36,813 nucleotides of DNA, taken from Nocardiaceae bacterium. Lineage in GTDB: Bacteria; Actinomycetota; Actinomycetes; Mycobacteriales; Mycobacteriaceae. The first letter of the stretch is position 1. Every line of letters starts with the position of its first letter. Made by a program: the position numbers and the translations under genes. Shown here one piece after another: positions 8,175 through 17,128 of the stretch. The DNA lies in NCBI GenBank assembly GCA_021372355.1, contig JAJFUQ010000136.1, positions 1 to 36,813 on the forward strand, given 5' to 3'. The notes under the pieces are model-generated. The model did not search any database and was not told where the DNA came from. It saw nothing but the letters and a program-made list of their open reading frames with translations.

Positions 8175-10031
8175 ATGGTGGCCACCTTTTGGCGCGCACA
8201 TTGCGTCGAGCGGCCAGCAGCGCTGTCGCGTTGTTTCGCTCGGATCGGCGCCACTTCGGTGTCAGTCATCGTTTTCCTTGGGTTCCTCGGTCTCACCAAT
8301 TCCAGCGCCGACATTGTCGTGCCCACCGCACCGCCCGTGGTCGCCGACGAGCCTGCGGATCCATCCCAGGTTCAGTTCCCCCCACCCAAGGTTCAGTTCG
8401 CGCCGCCCAAGGTCGTGTTTCCAGATCCGCCCGCGGCGGTGATTCCGGCGCCGCCAGTGATCGAGCCACCGAAACCGGCGCCAAGCTTCTTCCCGGCGCC
8501 GCCCGTTGTTCCACCGCCTGTCGTGGCAGAACCACCGGCGGTGGTCGCGCCGCCCGTTGTCGAGGCGCCCGTTGTCGAGGAGCCACCGGTGGTTGAAGCC
8601 CCGCCGGTCGTCGAGGCGCCGCCAGTCGAGCAAGCTGCGCCGCCGTCCGTCGCGCAGCCGCCGGAATCGGAGTCCTCGTCAGCTCCACCACCGACTGCAG
8701 GTCAGACCACCACGACGGCCGCACCTCCCGCCGACAACAAAGCCGCAGGTGAAACGCCGGAAACGACGACTGGTGCTGCGGCCATCACAACGGTCGCGGC
8801 GGCCCAGCCTACGACCGTCGGAACGGAATCCGGGGCAGACCCGACCACCGGCACGAATGCCGAGCAGGCGAAGGCGGCCGCGTTTGCCGCGCCGACGACG
8901 ACCGACCCCGCGGGTCCGATGGTCGCGGCTGCGCTGGCAAAGGACTCGGCGACGACGTCGTCCACGAATCCGATCCAACTCGCCGCACCCTTGGCTGCTG
9001 CCGCTGTTCCCGCCGGGTTCGCTTCGGCATCGACCGGCGGTGGGGACTATCCGTGGATGCCGGCCCCGAGTGCGTTGACCGCGTGGGCGCCGTGCATCTG
9101 GGGAGGCATGCCGCTGGGAGTTGACGGAACGGTCTCGTCGCCATTCGGTGTTCGCGGCCGTGAGTTCCACCGCGGCGTCGACTTCGGGGCACCGCTGGGA
9201 TCGCCGATCTTCTCCGCGCTCGACGGCACCGTGAGCGACGCCGGCCCGGCGCAAGGCTTCGGGCAGTGGATCGTGATCGATTCGCACACCAGCAGCGGCC
9301 TGGTCTCGACCGTCTACGGACACATGTATCCCGCTGGCGTGCTCGTGAAGAAGGGCGACACGATTCGGGCGGGTCAGCGCATCGCCCTGGTGGGCAGCAA
9401 CGGCGAGTCGACCGGCCCGCACCTGCACTTCGAGGTGTGGCGCGGCGGCCGCACCGAGGGTGGCGCACCGGTGGACCCGATGGCGATCCTGAGCTCGAAG
9501 TCGGTTGTCTCGCCGCCGGAGGGCTGCAACGCGAGCGCGCCCATCACCGCCAACACCGTGCCCAAGGACTACCTGCCGTGGCTGCAAAAGGGCGGTACGC
9601 AGTGCCCCGGTCTTTCGGCTCCGTTACTGGCCGCGCAGATCATGCAAGAGAGCGGATTCCGCACCGATGCCGTCTCGCCTGCCGGGGCTCGGGGGCCTGC
9701 TCAGTTCATGCCGGGGACGTGGCAATCAACGGCGGTCGACGGTGACAACGATGGCCGGCGCGACATCAACAGCGTCCCGGACGCGGTCATGAGTCAGGCG
9801 CAGCTGATGTGCGGAAACCTCGCCGTCGCGCGTGAGGGAGTTGAGTCCGGCACGTTGAAGGGAGATCCCGTCGATCTCGCCCTCGCGGGGTATAACGCTG
9901 GAATGGGTGCGGTGACCAGCGCGGGCGGCATGCCGTCCGGTGGGCAGTACACGACCGAGACGCAGCCCTACGTTGCGCGAATCCGGTCCATGACCAGTCA
10001 GTTCTCGGTCGTCATGCCGGGGACTCGATGA
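8175..10031 (+). CDS. Secreted cell-wall enzyme: M23 (LytM) peptidase plus lytic transglycosylase
   Basis: A 618-residue exported protein that should cut peptidoglycan in two ways. Parts in order: N-terminal membrane/signal segment (about 20-45, SVSVIVFLGFLGL), long Pro/Ala/Val linker (about 52-290), an M23 domain with zinc ligands in HRGVDFG (H332) and HLHFEVW (H416, H418), then an SLT/goose-lysozyme-like domain with catalytic Glu in MQESGF (E492), AGARGPAQFMPGTW and the typical AGYNAG. I start at ATG 8175 because GGGGG lies 8 nt before it; GTG 8160 would add five residues. It sits where M. tuberculosis has lpqU between mazG and eno, but carries an added M23 module and no lipobox. A rare TTA codon occurs at 9624-9626. 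A lipoprotein gene overlaps its stop. Confidence 0.92.
   Translation: MVATFWRAHCVERPAALSRCFARIGATSVSVIVFLGFLGLTNSSADIVVPTAPPVVADEPADPSQVQFPPPKVQFAPPKVVFPDPPAAVIPAPPVIEPPKPAPSFFPAPPVVPPPVVAEPPAVVAPPVVEAPVVEEPPVVEAPPVVEAPPVEQAAPPSVAQPPESESSSAPPPTAGQTTTTAAPPADNKAAGETPETTTGAAAITTVAAAQPTTVGTESGADPTTGTNAEQAKAAAFAAPTTTDPAGPMVAAALAKDSATTSSTNPIQLAAPLAAAAVPAGFASASTGGGDYPWMPAPSALTAWAPCIWGGMPLGVDGTVSSPFGVRGREFHRGVDFGAPLGSPIFSALDGTVSDAGPAQGFGQWIVIDSHTSSGLVSTVYGHMYPAGVLVKKGDTIRAGQRIALVGSNGESTGPHLHFEVWRGGRTEGGAPVDPMAILSSKSVVSPPEGCNASAPITANTVPKDYLPWLQKGGTQCPGLSAPLLAAQIMQESGFRTDAVSPAGARGPAQFMPGTWQSTAVDGDNDGRRDINSVPDAVMSQAQLMCGNLAVAREGVESGTLKGDPVDLALAGYNAGMGAVTSAGGMPSGGQYTTETQPYVARIRSMTSQFSVVMPGTR
8328..8690 (+). 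repeat. Pro-rich repeat region coding PPVV-type linker
   Basis: In-frame low-complexity DNA coding repeated short units such as PPKVQF, PPVVAEPP, VVEAPPVVEAPP. It forms the start of the wall-spanning linker between the membrane segment and the M23 domain of the enzyme above. Such C/G-rich repeats can expand or contract by slippage. Confidence 0.75.
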
Positions 10032-10510
10032 GGGCTGCAGTTGCGGTCGTGGGTCTGTTGCTGGGCTTGTTGGTGGGATGCGGCAGCGAGTCCCCGCATA
10101 GTGACGTCACTGATCGCGCAAGGCCTGGTGACGACGTCATCGTCAAGGCTCTCGACACCATCTTCACGTGGCATCCCGGGACAGATGCCTCGACGGTCGA
10201 CGCCTATCGGCGGGCCGCGCCGTTCCTCACCCAGGCACTGTCGGACCGGGCATCGGCCGGCTCCGAGGTTCGCCCCTCGGCGCAATGGCAGGACTGGGCT
10301 CAACGGAAGGTGTCGGTCAACGCGACGACCTTCATTGTGGCGGGGGAGCATCCGGCGGACACCCCGGACCGCATCGAACGCACCGCCGTCGTGACGCAGA
10401 CGGTCGTTGATCCGGGGGTGAGTAGTCGGACTTTGGCCCCGTTCAACGCGTATGTCGTTTCGATTCGGACGCCTGTCGGATGGCTAGTTTCCGATATTTC
10501 CATTCGATAA
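10028..10510 (+). CDS. Small predicted lipoprotein coupled to the cell-wall hydrolase
   Basis: A 160-residue protein with a clear lipoprotein signal (MRAAVAVVGLLLGLLVGC, Cys 18) and an extracytoplasmic domain of about 140 residues that I do not recognise. Its ATG overlaps the TGA of the hydrolase gene (ATGA), so it is translated with it and may guide, anchor or regulate that enzyme at the cell surface. The mature part has a conserved-looking end (NAYVVSIRTPVGWLVSDISIR), suggesting a small alpha/beta fold related to lipoproteins or Mce-associated proteins; this is only an impression. Confidence 0.8.
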   Translation: MRAAVAVVGLLLGLLVGCGSESPHSDVTDRARPGDDVIVKALDTIFTWHPGTDASTVDAYRRAAPFLTQALSDRASAGSEVRPSAQWQDWAQRKVSVNATTFIVAGEHPADTPDRIERTAVVTQTVVDPGVSSRTLAPFNAYVVSIRTPVGWLVSDISIR

Positions 10511-10590
10511 ACAAGGCAACGATACAGTTATCTTCGTGGTCCACGGATGGCGGTAGCTCTGCTGCAGCGCCTGCGTCGGAAGCCCATCGG

Positions 10591-10606
10591 TGACTGATCT
10601 CACAGG
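10591..10606 (+). promoter_or_regulatory. CRP/GlxR-like site in the leader of the sugar transferase gene
   Basis: GGTGACTGATCTCACA matches the TGTGA-N6-TCACA consensus in nine of ten defined positions. It is 81 nt upstream of the chosen start, inside a possible long stem formed by GCGCCTGC (10569-10576) and GCAGGGCGC (10610-10618). Candidate cAMP-receptor-type control of polysaccharide initiation. Confidence 0.4.
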
Positions 10607-10686
10607 TGCAGGGCGCTAATGATTGGCAACCGGCAACCGAAACCCAATTGGGACATGTTGCAGTGATGCAATTCGGGGGGTGTGTT

Positions 10687-12081
10687 GTGGCGATTCGGGA
10701 GATCGGTATCGTCGACGTGAACCGTCGACGTGGCGAAATGCGATCCGGGAAACGGATTACTCGCCGAGTCCGTATTGTCATGGTTCTCGTCACAGCCCTA
10801 TTCGAGGCCGGCGCAGTTTTTGCCGTCGTCGGCGTGCAGGCGCCACTCCTGCTGGCGAGTTTGCTGTCGGCAAGTTTGCTCGTGATTCTGGTTCTGACCC
10901 GTCGTAGCCGCGATCGCCTCAACCTTTACGTCCTAGACGATCTCCCCAACCTCGTCATGAACTCTGCTGCGGCGGTGTTCATCGCGTGGATGTTCGAGGG
11001 CGACTTTGGCGGGACGCGCCCAGCGGTGATCCTGGCCAGCGTGGTGGCGACGAGTTTCGTCGTGCGAGCGTTCGGTTACATCATTCGACGTCGTTTGCAG
11101 GCGTCGCGGAAGCTGTTTCGGAACACCATTGTTGTCGGTGGCGGTTTGGTCGCCGCCGAACTCGTGGCATCGATGGAGACGAACCCGAGCCTTGGGTTAC
11201 GCCCAATCGCGATGCTCGACGACTTCCCGACCACAAAGGCGAGCGAGTCCGAAGTTCCGGTTAAGTCCATGGAGAAATTCGAGCCGGCTTACATCGATCG
11301 GAAGGGTATTGACGTCGTCATCGTCGCGTTCTCCGGCCTCCGCGAGGCGGAGATGCTCGGCATGCTCCGCCTTTTCGATAAGGCAGAGTGCGAGGTGTAC
11401 ATAGTCCCGCGGCTGTTCGAGTACGCAAGTCTCAGCGGCGATATGGATCACATCCGGGGAATTCCGCTGGCGCGAGTCCGACGGCATGCGCACCGTACGG
11501 TCACGTGGCGGCTGAAGCGGGTAACGTCCTTCCTCCTGGCCTTCCTCGCTGTGGCGGTCTTGTCGCCGGTGCTGGCTGCCGTCGCCGTCGCTGTCTGGCT
11601 GCAGGATCGGTCTGCGCCGATTCTGTTCCGCCAGACCCGCATCACTGAGAACTCATCTGAATTCACGATCCTGAAATTCCGGTCGATGAAACCGGCGAAC
11701 GAAAACGAATCGGCGACCAAGTGGAATATCGCCAACGATGACCGACTCGGCAAGCTCGGTCGATTCCTGCGAAAAACGTCTCTGGACGAATTGCCACAAC
11801 TCTTCAACGTGCTCAAGGGCGACATGGATCTCGTCGGTCCTCGTCCGGAGCGCCCGCACTTCGTGAAGCAGTTCTCGCAGGACATTCCGGGCTACGGCGC
11901 TCGTCACCGAATTCCCGCCGGATTGACTGGTTGGGCCGCGATTCACGGCCTCCGCGGCGACACGTCGCTATTCGAACGGGCGGTCTACGACAATTACTAC
12001 ATCGAAAACTGGAGCCTCTGGCTAGACGTCAAGATCCTGATTCGTACTCTTATCGTGGTTTTGCGGCGCACCGGTGGCTGA
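10687..12081 (+). CDS. Polyprenyl-phosphate glycosyl-1-phosphate transferase (polysaccharide initiation)
   Basis: Transfers the first sugar phosphate from a nucleotide sugar to undecaprenyl/decaprenyl phosphate at the inner membrane. The 464-residue protein has four N-terminal membrane segments, a central nucleotide-binding-like domain (NTIVVGGGLVAAELV), another membrane segment, and the C-terminal bacterial sugar-transferase domain with APILFRQTRI, ILKFRSM, GRFLRKTSLDELPQ and DMDLVGPRPE motifs (WbaP/Cps2E-like architecture). GTG 10687 has GGGGGG 6 nt before it; ATG 10666 in the same frame is possible. It stands alone before eno, separated from the other polysaccharide genes by the eno-ppx block. 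A TTA codon lies at 11197-11199. Confidence 0.93.
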   Translation: MAIREIGIVDVNRRRGEMRSGKRITRRVRIVMVLVTALFEAGAVFAVVGVQAPLLLASLLSASLLVILVLTRRSRDRLNLYVLDDLPNLVMNSAAAVFIAWMFEGDFGGTRPAVILASVVATSFVVRAFGYIIRRRLQASRKLFRNTIVVGGGLVAAELVASMETNPSLGLRPIAMLDDFPTTKASESEVPVKSMEKFEPAYIDRKGIDVVIVAFSGLREAEMLGMLRLFDKAECEVYIVPRLFEYASLSGDMDHIRGIPLARVRRHAHRTVTWRLKRVTSFLLAFLAVAVLSPVLAAVAVAVWLQDRSAPILFRQTRITENSSEFTILKFRSMKPANENESATKWNIANDDRLGKLGRFLRKTSLDELPQLFNVLKGDMDLVGPRPERPHFVKQFSQDIPGYGARHRIPAGLTGWAAIHGLRGDTSLFERAVYDNYYIENWSLWLDVKILIRTLIVVLRRTGG

Positions 12082-12110
12082 TTTCCCGCGCACACCGCTG
12101 AGCACGATAG

Positions 12111-13436
<1,326 letters not shown>

Positions 13437-13447
13437 CTCCAGTTGCC

Positions 13448-14170
13448 ATGAGCACTCGCGATCGTCGGCGCAGTACGAGCCCGGGCGGTGAGGTCAGGCG
13501 GGCTCGGCGAGACGATCGCGGGTCCGCTCGTGAGCGATCTCCCCGGGCGAGCCAGCCTGCCCCCGAGGCCCAGAGCAAGCGCGCCGGAACCATGGCCGGC
13601 AAGTCTTCTCGTGGTGGCGCCAAGCGCAGCGAGGAGGGTGCTTTCGCCGCCCTCCGCTGGCGTCGTCCGTCCTCGGGAAGCGCCGATCGTGGTTCCCGCG
13701 GGCCGGCGTCACGCGGACTCGCCCTCGTTCAGCAGCGGTTGCCGCGCGTGCTCATCCCCCGTCGCACTGATTCCGGTGGCGAGCGGACCGTCTTCGGTAT
13801 GGCGGCCAGCCGGGCCGTCGCTTTCGCGGTCGTGCTGTCGTGCCTGGTCCTGACGCTCACTGTGCCGCTGCGGACGTTCTTTACACAGCAGTCGCAGGCG
13901 GATCAACTCGCGGAGCAGAAGCAGGACATCCAGAACCAGATCGAAGAACTCAAGGAACGTCAGGCTCAGCAACAGGATCCCGCGTACATCGAGCAGGAAG
14001 CCCGCCGTCGGCTCGGCCTCGTGAAGCCAGGGGAGATCGCGTACAAGGTGCAGCTTCCGGGTGCCTACGAGGCGGAGATGGATAAGTTGCGGCGACCGGC
14101 GGAGGCAGCCCCGGTGTGGTACTCGGAACTGTGGAAGTCGATTTCGCACCCCACGGGAGTTGGCTGGTGA
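13448..14170 (+). CDS. ftsB: FtsB/DivIC-family cell division protein
   Basis: A 240-residue bitopic membrane protein of the septum formation initiator family, part of the FtsQLB divisome complex. It has a long basic, disordered cytoplasmic N-terminus (1-115, rich in Arg, Ser and Gly), one membrane segment (about 121-141), a coiled coil (about 146-175, QADQLAEQKQDIQNQIEELK) and the family signature DPAYIEQEARRRLGLVKPGEIAY. The extended N-terminus is usual in Mycobacteriales. No clear ribosome binding site precedes ATG 13448; the in-frame ATG at residue 49 is an alternative. Its TGA overlaps the GTG of the next gene. Confidence 0.92.
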   Translation: MSTRDRRRSTSPGGEVRRARRDDRGSARERSPRASQPAPEAQSKRAGTMAGKSSRGGAKRSEEGAFAALRWRRPSSGSADRGSRGPASRGLALVQQRLPRVLIPRRTDSGGERTVFGMAASRAVAFAVVLSCLVLTLTVPLRTFFTQQSQADQLAEQKQDIQNQIEELKERQAQQQDPAYIEQEARRRLGLVKPGEIAYKVQLPGAYEAEMDKLRRPAEAAPVWYSELWKSISHPTGVGW

Positions 14171-14682
14171 GCGGAGTTTCCGAAGCTGATCTGGCAGCCG
14201 TTGCGGCACAGCTCGGTCGGGAGCCGCGGGGTGTTCTCGAGATCGCCTACCGTGCGCCGGATGGAGTTCCGGGAGTCGTGAAGACCGCACCGCGCCTGCC
14301 GGACGGGACCCCGTTCCCGACGCTGTTCTACCTCACCGACCCTCGTCTGACGGCGGAGGCGAGTCGCCTGGAGTCCGCTGGTGTCATGCGTGACATGCAG
14401 GAGCGGCTGGCGGCGGACCCGGAGGTTGCCGCCAAGTATCGGCGCGCGCACGAGTCCTACCTCGCCGAGCGAAACGCGATCGACTCGCTCGGGACCGACT
14501 TCTCCGGCGGCGGAATGCCGGACCGGGTGAAGTGCCTGCACGTGCTCATCGCGCACTCGCTTGCGAAGGGTCCCGGCGTGAACCCGTTCGGCGACGAGGC
14601 GGTGGCTCTGGCCGCGCGCGCGGGCCTGCGCGGATCGGCGATTCCGGCGGATTGGCCCGACACAGAGTACGGAGCACAATGA
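14167..14682 (+). CDS. DUF501 family protein (Rv1025-like)
   Basis: A conserved actinobacterial protein of unknown function, here 171 residues from the GTG at 14167, which overlaps the ftsB stop as GTGA. Recognised by ADLAAVAAQLGREPRG near the start, PTLFYLTDPRL, and the C-terminal block MPDRVKCLHVLIAHSLAKG followed by NPFGDEAV, both near-constant in the family. A frame open further upstream (to 14116) would overlap ftsB by 55 bp and is less likely. The order ftsB-DUF501-ppx is fixed in many actinobacteria, so a link to division or polyphosphate metabolism is plausible but unproven. Confidence 0.9.
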   Translation: MSGVSEADLAAVAAQLGREPRGVLEIAYRAPDGVPGVVKTAPRLPDGTPFPTLFYLTDPRLTAEASRLESAGVMRDMQERLAADPEVAAKYRRAHESYLAERNAIDSLGTDFSGGGMPDRVKCLHVLIAHSLAKGPGVNPFGDEAVALAARAGLRGSAIPADWPDTEYGAQ

Positions 14683-15638
14683 GCAAGCCGTTCCGGCGGA
14701 TCGCCGCGGTCGACTGCGGCACGAACTCGATTCGCTTGCTCATCTCGGACGTTCTGGACGGTGAACTGCTGGGCGATGTGCATCGGGAGATGCGCGTCGT
14801 ACGGCTCGGGCAGGGTGTCGACGCGAATGGTGCGTTCGCGCCGGAGGCGCTCGAGCGCACGCGCAACGCCTTGCACGATTACGTCGGCCTGATGATCGAG
14901 GCCGGGGTCGACGCGGTCCGTATGGTCGCCACGTCGGCGGCGCGGGATGCCGCGAACCGGGACGAATTCTTTGAGATGACGCGCCACGAGCTCGGCCGTG
15001 TAGTGTCCGGCGCCGAAGCGGAAGTCATCAGCGGCGACGAGGAAGCCAGGTTGTCGTTCGCCGGAGCGGTCGGGCAGCTGGATCCCGCGGAGGGTCCGTT
15101 TGTCGTCACCGATCTCGGTGGCGGTTCGACGGAGCTGGTGCTGGGGGACAGCGACGGTGTGAAGGCCGCGTTCTCGGCGGACATCGGTTCGGTGCGCATC
15201 ACCGAGCGCACCTTGCCCTCCGATCCGCCGACCGTGGACGAGATCGAGTCGGCACGGGCGTTCGCTGCCGAACGACTGGCTGAGGCCTTCGACCGGGTTC
15301 CGGTCGAAGGCGCCCGGACGTGGGTCGGTGTCGCCGGCACCATCACGACGCTCGCCGCGTTGGCGCTGGAACTGTCCGCTTATGATCCGGAGCGTGTGCA
15401 TCTGTCGCGGTTCGACCTGCCGACGATCGGGGCGTTGTGTGCGCGGGTGGTCGGTATGAGCCACGCTGAGAGGGCTGCACATGCCGTCATCCACCCCGGT
15501 CGGGTCGATGTCATCGGTGGTGGGGCAGTCATCACGACCGTCTTGGCCGAAGAACTCGCGCGCCGGTCGGCGGTCGACTCCCTGGTGGTCAGCGAGCACG
15601 ACATTCTTGACGGCATTGCGATGTCAATTCTCGCTTGA
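14679..15638 (+). CDS. ppx: Exopolyphosphatase / guanosine pentaphosphatase (Ppx2-like)
   Basis: Member of the Ppx/GppA branch of the ASKHA fold, degrading polyphosphate or pppGpp. The 319 residues show the phosphate loops AAVDCGTNSIRLLI at the start and VTDLGGGSTELVLG in the middle, ATSAARDA, and a late AGTITTLAALAL nucleotide-site loop. The length and position after DUF501 match Rv1026 (Ppx2). Start ATG 14679 overlaps the DUF501 stop (ATGA). The frame stays open to 14532, but that part is non-conserved overlap. Confidence 0.95.
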   Translation: MSKPFRRIAAVDCGTNSIRLLISDVLDGELLGDVHREMRVVRLGQGVDANGAFAPEALERTRNALHDYVGLMIEAGVDAVRMVATSAARDAANRDEFFEMTRHELGRVVSGAEAEVISGDEEARLSFAGAVGQLDPAEGPFVVTDLGGGSTELVLGDSDGVKAAFSADIGSVRITERTLPSDPPTVDEIESARAFAAERLAEAFDRVPVEGARTWVGVAGTITTLAALALELSAYDPERVHLSRFDLPTIGALCARVVGMSHAERAAHAVIHPGRVDVIGGGAVITTVLAEELARRSAVDSLVVSEHDILDGIAMSILA

Positions 15639-15640
15639 TA

Positions 15641-15669
15641 GTGACGTGAGTCACACACCTCGGTAAAAT
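15641..15669 (+). promoter_or_regulatory. SigA-type promoter overlapped by a CRP/GlxR-like palindrome
   Basis: GTGACG (-35, 15641-15646) and TAAAAT (-10, 15664-15669) are 17 bp apart. The -35 is part of GTGACGTGAGTCAC (15641-15654), a perfect GTGA-N6-TCAC palindrome, extended to TCACA, as bound by CRP/GlxR-family regulators. No ORF starts in the next 180 nt, so the promoter should drive the RNA that ends at 15800. Confidence 0.55.
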
Positions 15670-15675
15670 TGATGT

Positions 15676-15800
15676 GGTCAACGAGGGTGAAGGTAAGGGG
15701 TCCCGACCGCCTAGCGCGACGGCCCGACCCGATCTGAAGTAAAGCCCCGGTGATCGTTCCCGCGTCTCAGCCTCGCGGATTCGGTCACCGGGGTTTTCTT
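15676..15800 (+). ncRNA. Candidate small RNA, about 125 nt, after ppx
   Basis: A transcript starting about 7 nt after the TAAAAT -10 would run about 125 nt to the strong terminator ending at 15800. No convincing ORF is enclosed. The 5' half is purine-rich (GAGGGTGAAGGTAAGGGG), the middle can pair GGGTC with GACCC, and the 3' end is the terminator stem. I could not match it to a known family; it lacks the runs of six C expected for 6C RNA. It could instead be an attenuated leader of the following glycosyltransferase gene, whose start is about 75 nt downstream of the terminator. Confidence 0.5.
15745..15800 (+). terminator. Strong intrinsic terminator
   Basis: CCCCGGTGA (15745-15753) pairs perfectly with TCACCGGGG (15785-15793), with an inner CCGCG/CGCGG hairpin, and is followed directly by TTTTCTT. 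It would end the candidate small RNA and any readthrough from ppx. Confidence 0.85.
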
Positions 15801-15875
15801 CGATAACTTGGGGTTGTCGTCTGCGGAGGCGACTGCGTTTGACGAGAGTCATGAGTATTGGGCCGCAGGAATGGT

Positions 15876-16784
15876 GTGGGAGTGACCGCGAGTAGATTCG
15901 GCGTTGCGATCTCAACGGTTCGTGTGGATGAAACTGTCAGCCTCGTGATGTCGCTGCTCGACGAGGCCGTGGTGCCGGGCTGCATAGCGGTTGTCCATCA
16001 GGGTGGTGTCAAAGACTACGAGAAACTCGCTGGGGCGCTGGCCGACATCGCAGCCGTCCGCGGCTACGCGGGACTTGCCACTCTTCACGACTCCCGAACC
16101 GGCCTGAGTCGTGGTCGTAACCTGGCGGTCGGTCTGTTGAGCGATGGCGTGGAATGGGTTTGGACCCCGAATGACACTTCGCGTCCATCTCCCGACTTCG
16201 TGGCAACCGCTAGCGACTTCCTCGAAGGTGTCGACACGGTCGGCGCCGTCGCCGTGAATTACCGCGTGGCCGGAGAAGTACGACGGGATGTCTCGGGCGA
16301 GCCGATATTGGACGGTTGGGCGCTGTGGAAGGCAATCGAGCCGGCGATCGTATGGAACGTTCAGGCGGTCCACGATGCTGGTGGCTTCGACGAGACCATC
16401 GGAACCGGCAGTCCCGGTTGGGCGCAATCGGGTGAGGGGACAGACCTTCTCTCCCGGATCCGTACGGCGGGGTATCGCGTCGCGACGTTCGACGCCTATG
16501 TCGAAGGCCGCAATCATCACCAGGATCCAAGAAAGTCGTTCCAGTTTCGGAAAGAGTTCTATTACAGCGTCGGATTCGGATGCGTTGCGCGGCGCCATTT
16601 TTCGTTGATGCGTACGTTCGTTGCTGTCGCTACTCCGTTGATCCGGTTCATTCTCGGTTCAAGGTACGAGGGTGCTCGTCCGGCCGTGCACATTGTCGCC
16701 GCGGCCGTGAGCGGTCGCGCGATCGGATTGGTCCTGGGCGACTTCAGTCCGCGAATCCGCAAACGCGGCCAGCACTGGAGGTAG
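15876..16784 (+). CDS. Family 2-like glycosyltransferase
   Basis: A 302-residue GT-A-fold enzyme, probably adding a sugar to the lipid-linked intermediate on the cytoplasmic side. It starts with a short strand (FGVAISTVRVDETVSLVMSLL), has the acceptor-side motif SRTGLSRGRNLAVGL (common in GT2 enzymes) and WVWTPNDTSRPSPDF where the DxD loop is expected, here reduced to N-D. The C-terminal part includes GGFDETIGTGSPGWAQSGEGTDLLSRI, the EDxDL-type acceptor helix, and a hydrophobic end that may touch the membrane. Of several in-frame starts (TTG 15858, GTG 15876, GTG 15882) I take GTG 15876, with AGGA 5 nt upstream. Sugar and linkage are not predictable. Confidence 0.82.
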   Translation: MGVTASRFGVAISTVRVDETVSLVMSLLDEAVVPGCIAVVHQGGVKDYEKLAGALADIAAVRGYAGLATLHDSRTGLSRGRNLAVGLLSDGVEWVWTPNDTSRPSPDFVATASDFLEGVDTVGAVAVNYRVAGEVRRDVSGEPILDGWALWKAIEPAIVWNVQAVHDAGGFDETIGTGSPGWAQSGEGTDLLSRIRTAGYRVATFDAYVEGRNHHQDPRKSFQFRKEFYYSVGFGCVARRHFSLMRTFVAVATPLIRFILGSRYEGARPAVHIVAAAVSGRAIGLVLGDFSPRIRKRGQHWR

Positions 16785-16855
16785 GCCTCGTAGCCGGCAC
16801 TTGTGTTCGCGGCTGTGCATCGAGTAGATAGGCTGTGCGTCTAGGTGTTAGAGCG

Positions 16856-16929
16856 GCCCTCATAGCCCAATTGGCAGAGGCAGCAGACTTAAAATCTGCC
16901 AAGTGTCGGTTCGAGTCCGACTGGGGGCA
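16856..16929 (+). tRNA. tRNA-Leu (anticodon UAA), short variable loop
   Basis: Complete 74-nt cloverleaf: acceptor GCCCTCA/TGGGGGC, D arm GCCC..GGC, anticodon stem GCAGA/TCTGC around CTTAAAA (anticodon UAA), variable loop of 5 nt (CAAGT), T arm GTCGG/CCGAC. Discriminator A73 fits leucine; CCA is not encoded. Bacterial tRNA-Leu normally has a long variable arm, so the short loop is unusual, though I believe related genomes annotate the same form. It would read the rare UUA codon, which occurs at least in the cell-wall hydrolase and sugar transferase genes here. Confidence 0.92.
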
Positions 16930-17049
16930 CTGAAAAAGAGCAGGTAGACGCCTTGCCGCGTCGAGGCTTGGTCGGCAGGCGTGACCCGGAGTTGGTCGGC
17001 GACGTCTTTCGAACGCGTCGCGGTGTGCGCTGTGTTTTGTCTCACGGCG

Positions 17050-17082
17050 GTCACACGTGAGGTCGCGGCAGGATAGCCTGCC
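17050..17082 (+). promoter_or_regulatory. Possible promoter and hairpin before the first GT4 gene
   Basis: GTCACA (17050-17055) and TAGCCT (17074-17079) are spaced 18 bp as weak -35/-10 elements. The -10 lies within a 6-bp hairpin GGCAGG-ATAG-CCTGCC (17067-17082). The GGATAGCCT core also occurs in the iron-box candidate near 30970, but the flanks here do not fit an iron box. The rest of 16930-17128 holds no gene that I can support. Confidence 0.3.
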
Positions 17083-17128
17083 ACCAGCAGATCAGTGTTT
17101 GTACGTGAGGATCAAGAGGGGTCGCTGA

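Noticed and set aside
15676..15800. 6C RNA or 6S-like identity of the post-ppx RNA
   Set aside because: The paired runs of six or more C typical of 6C RNA are absent and no 6S-like central bubble was seen; left as an unassigned small RNA.
17067..17082. Second iron box before the first GT4 gene
   Set aside because: It shares only the GGATAGCCT core with the site at 30965-30983; about 11 of 19 consensus positions match, too few.
16860..17084. 74-codon minus-strand frame starting near the tRNA-Leu
   Set aside because: Its C-terminus is a translation of the tRNA reverse strand, a common database artefact.
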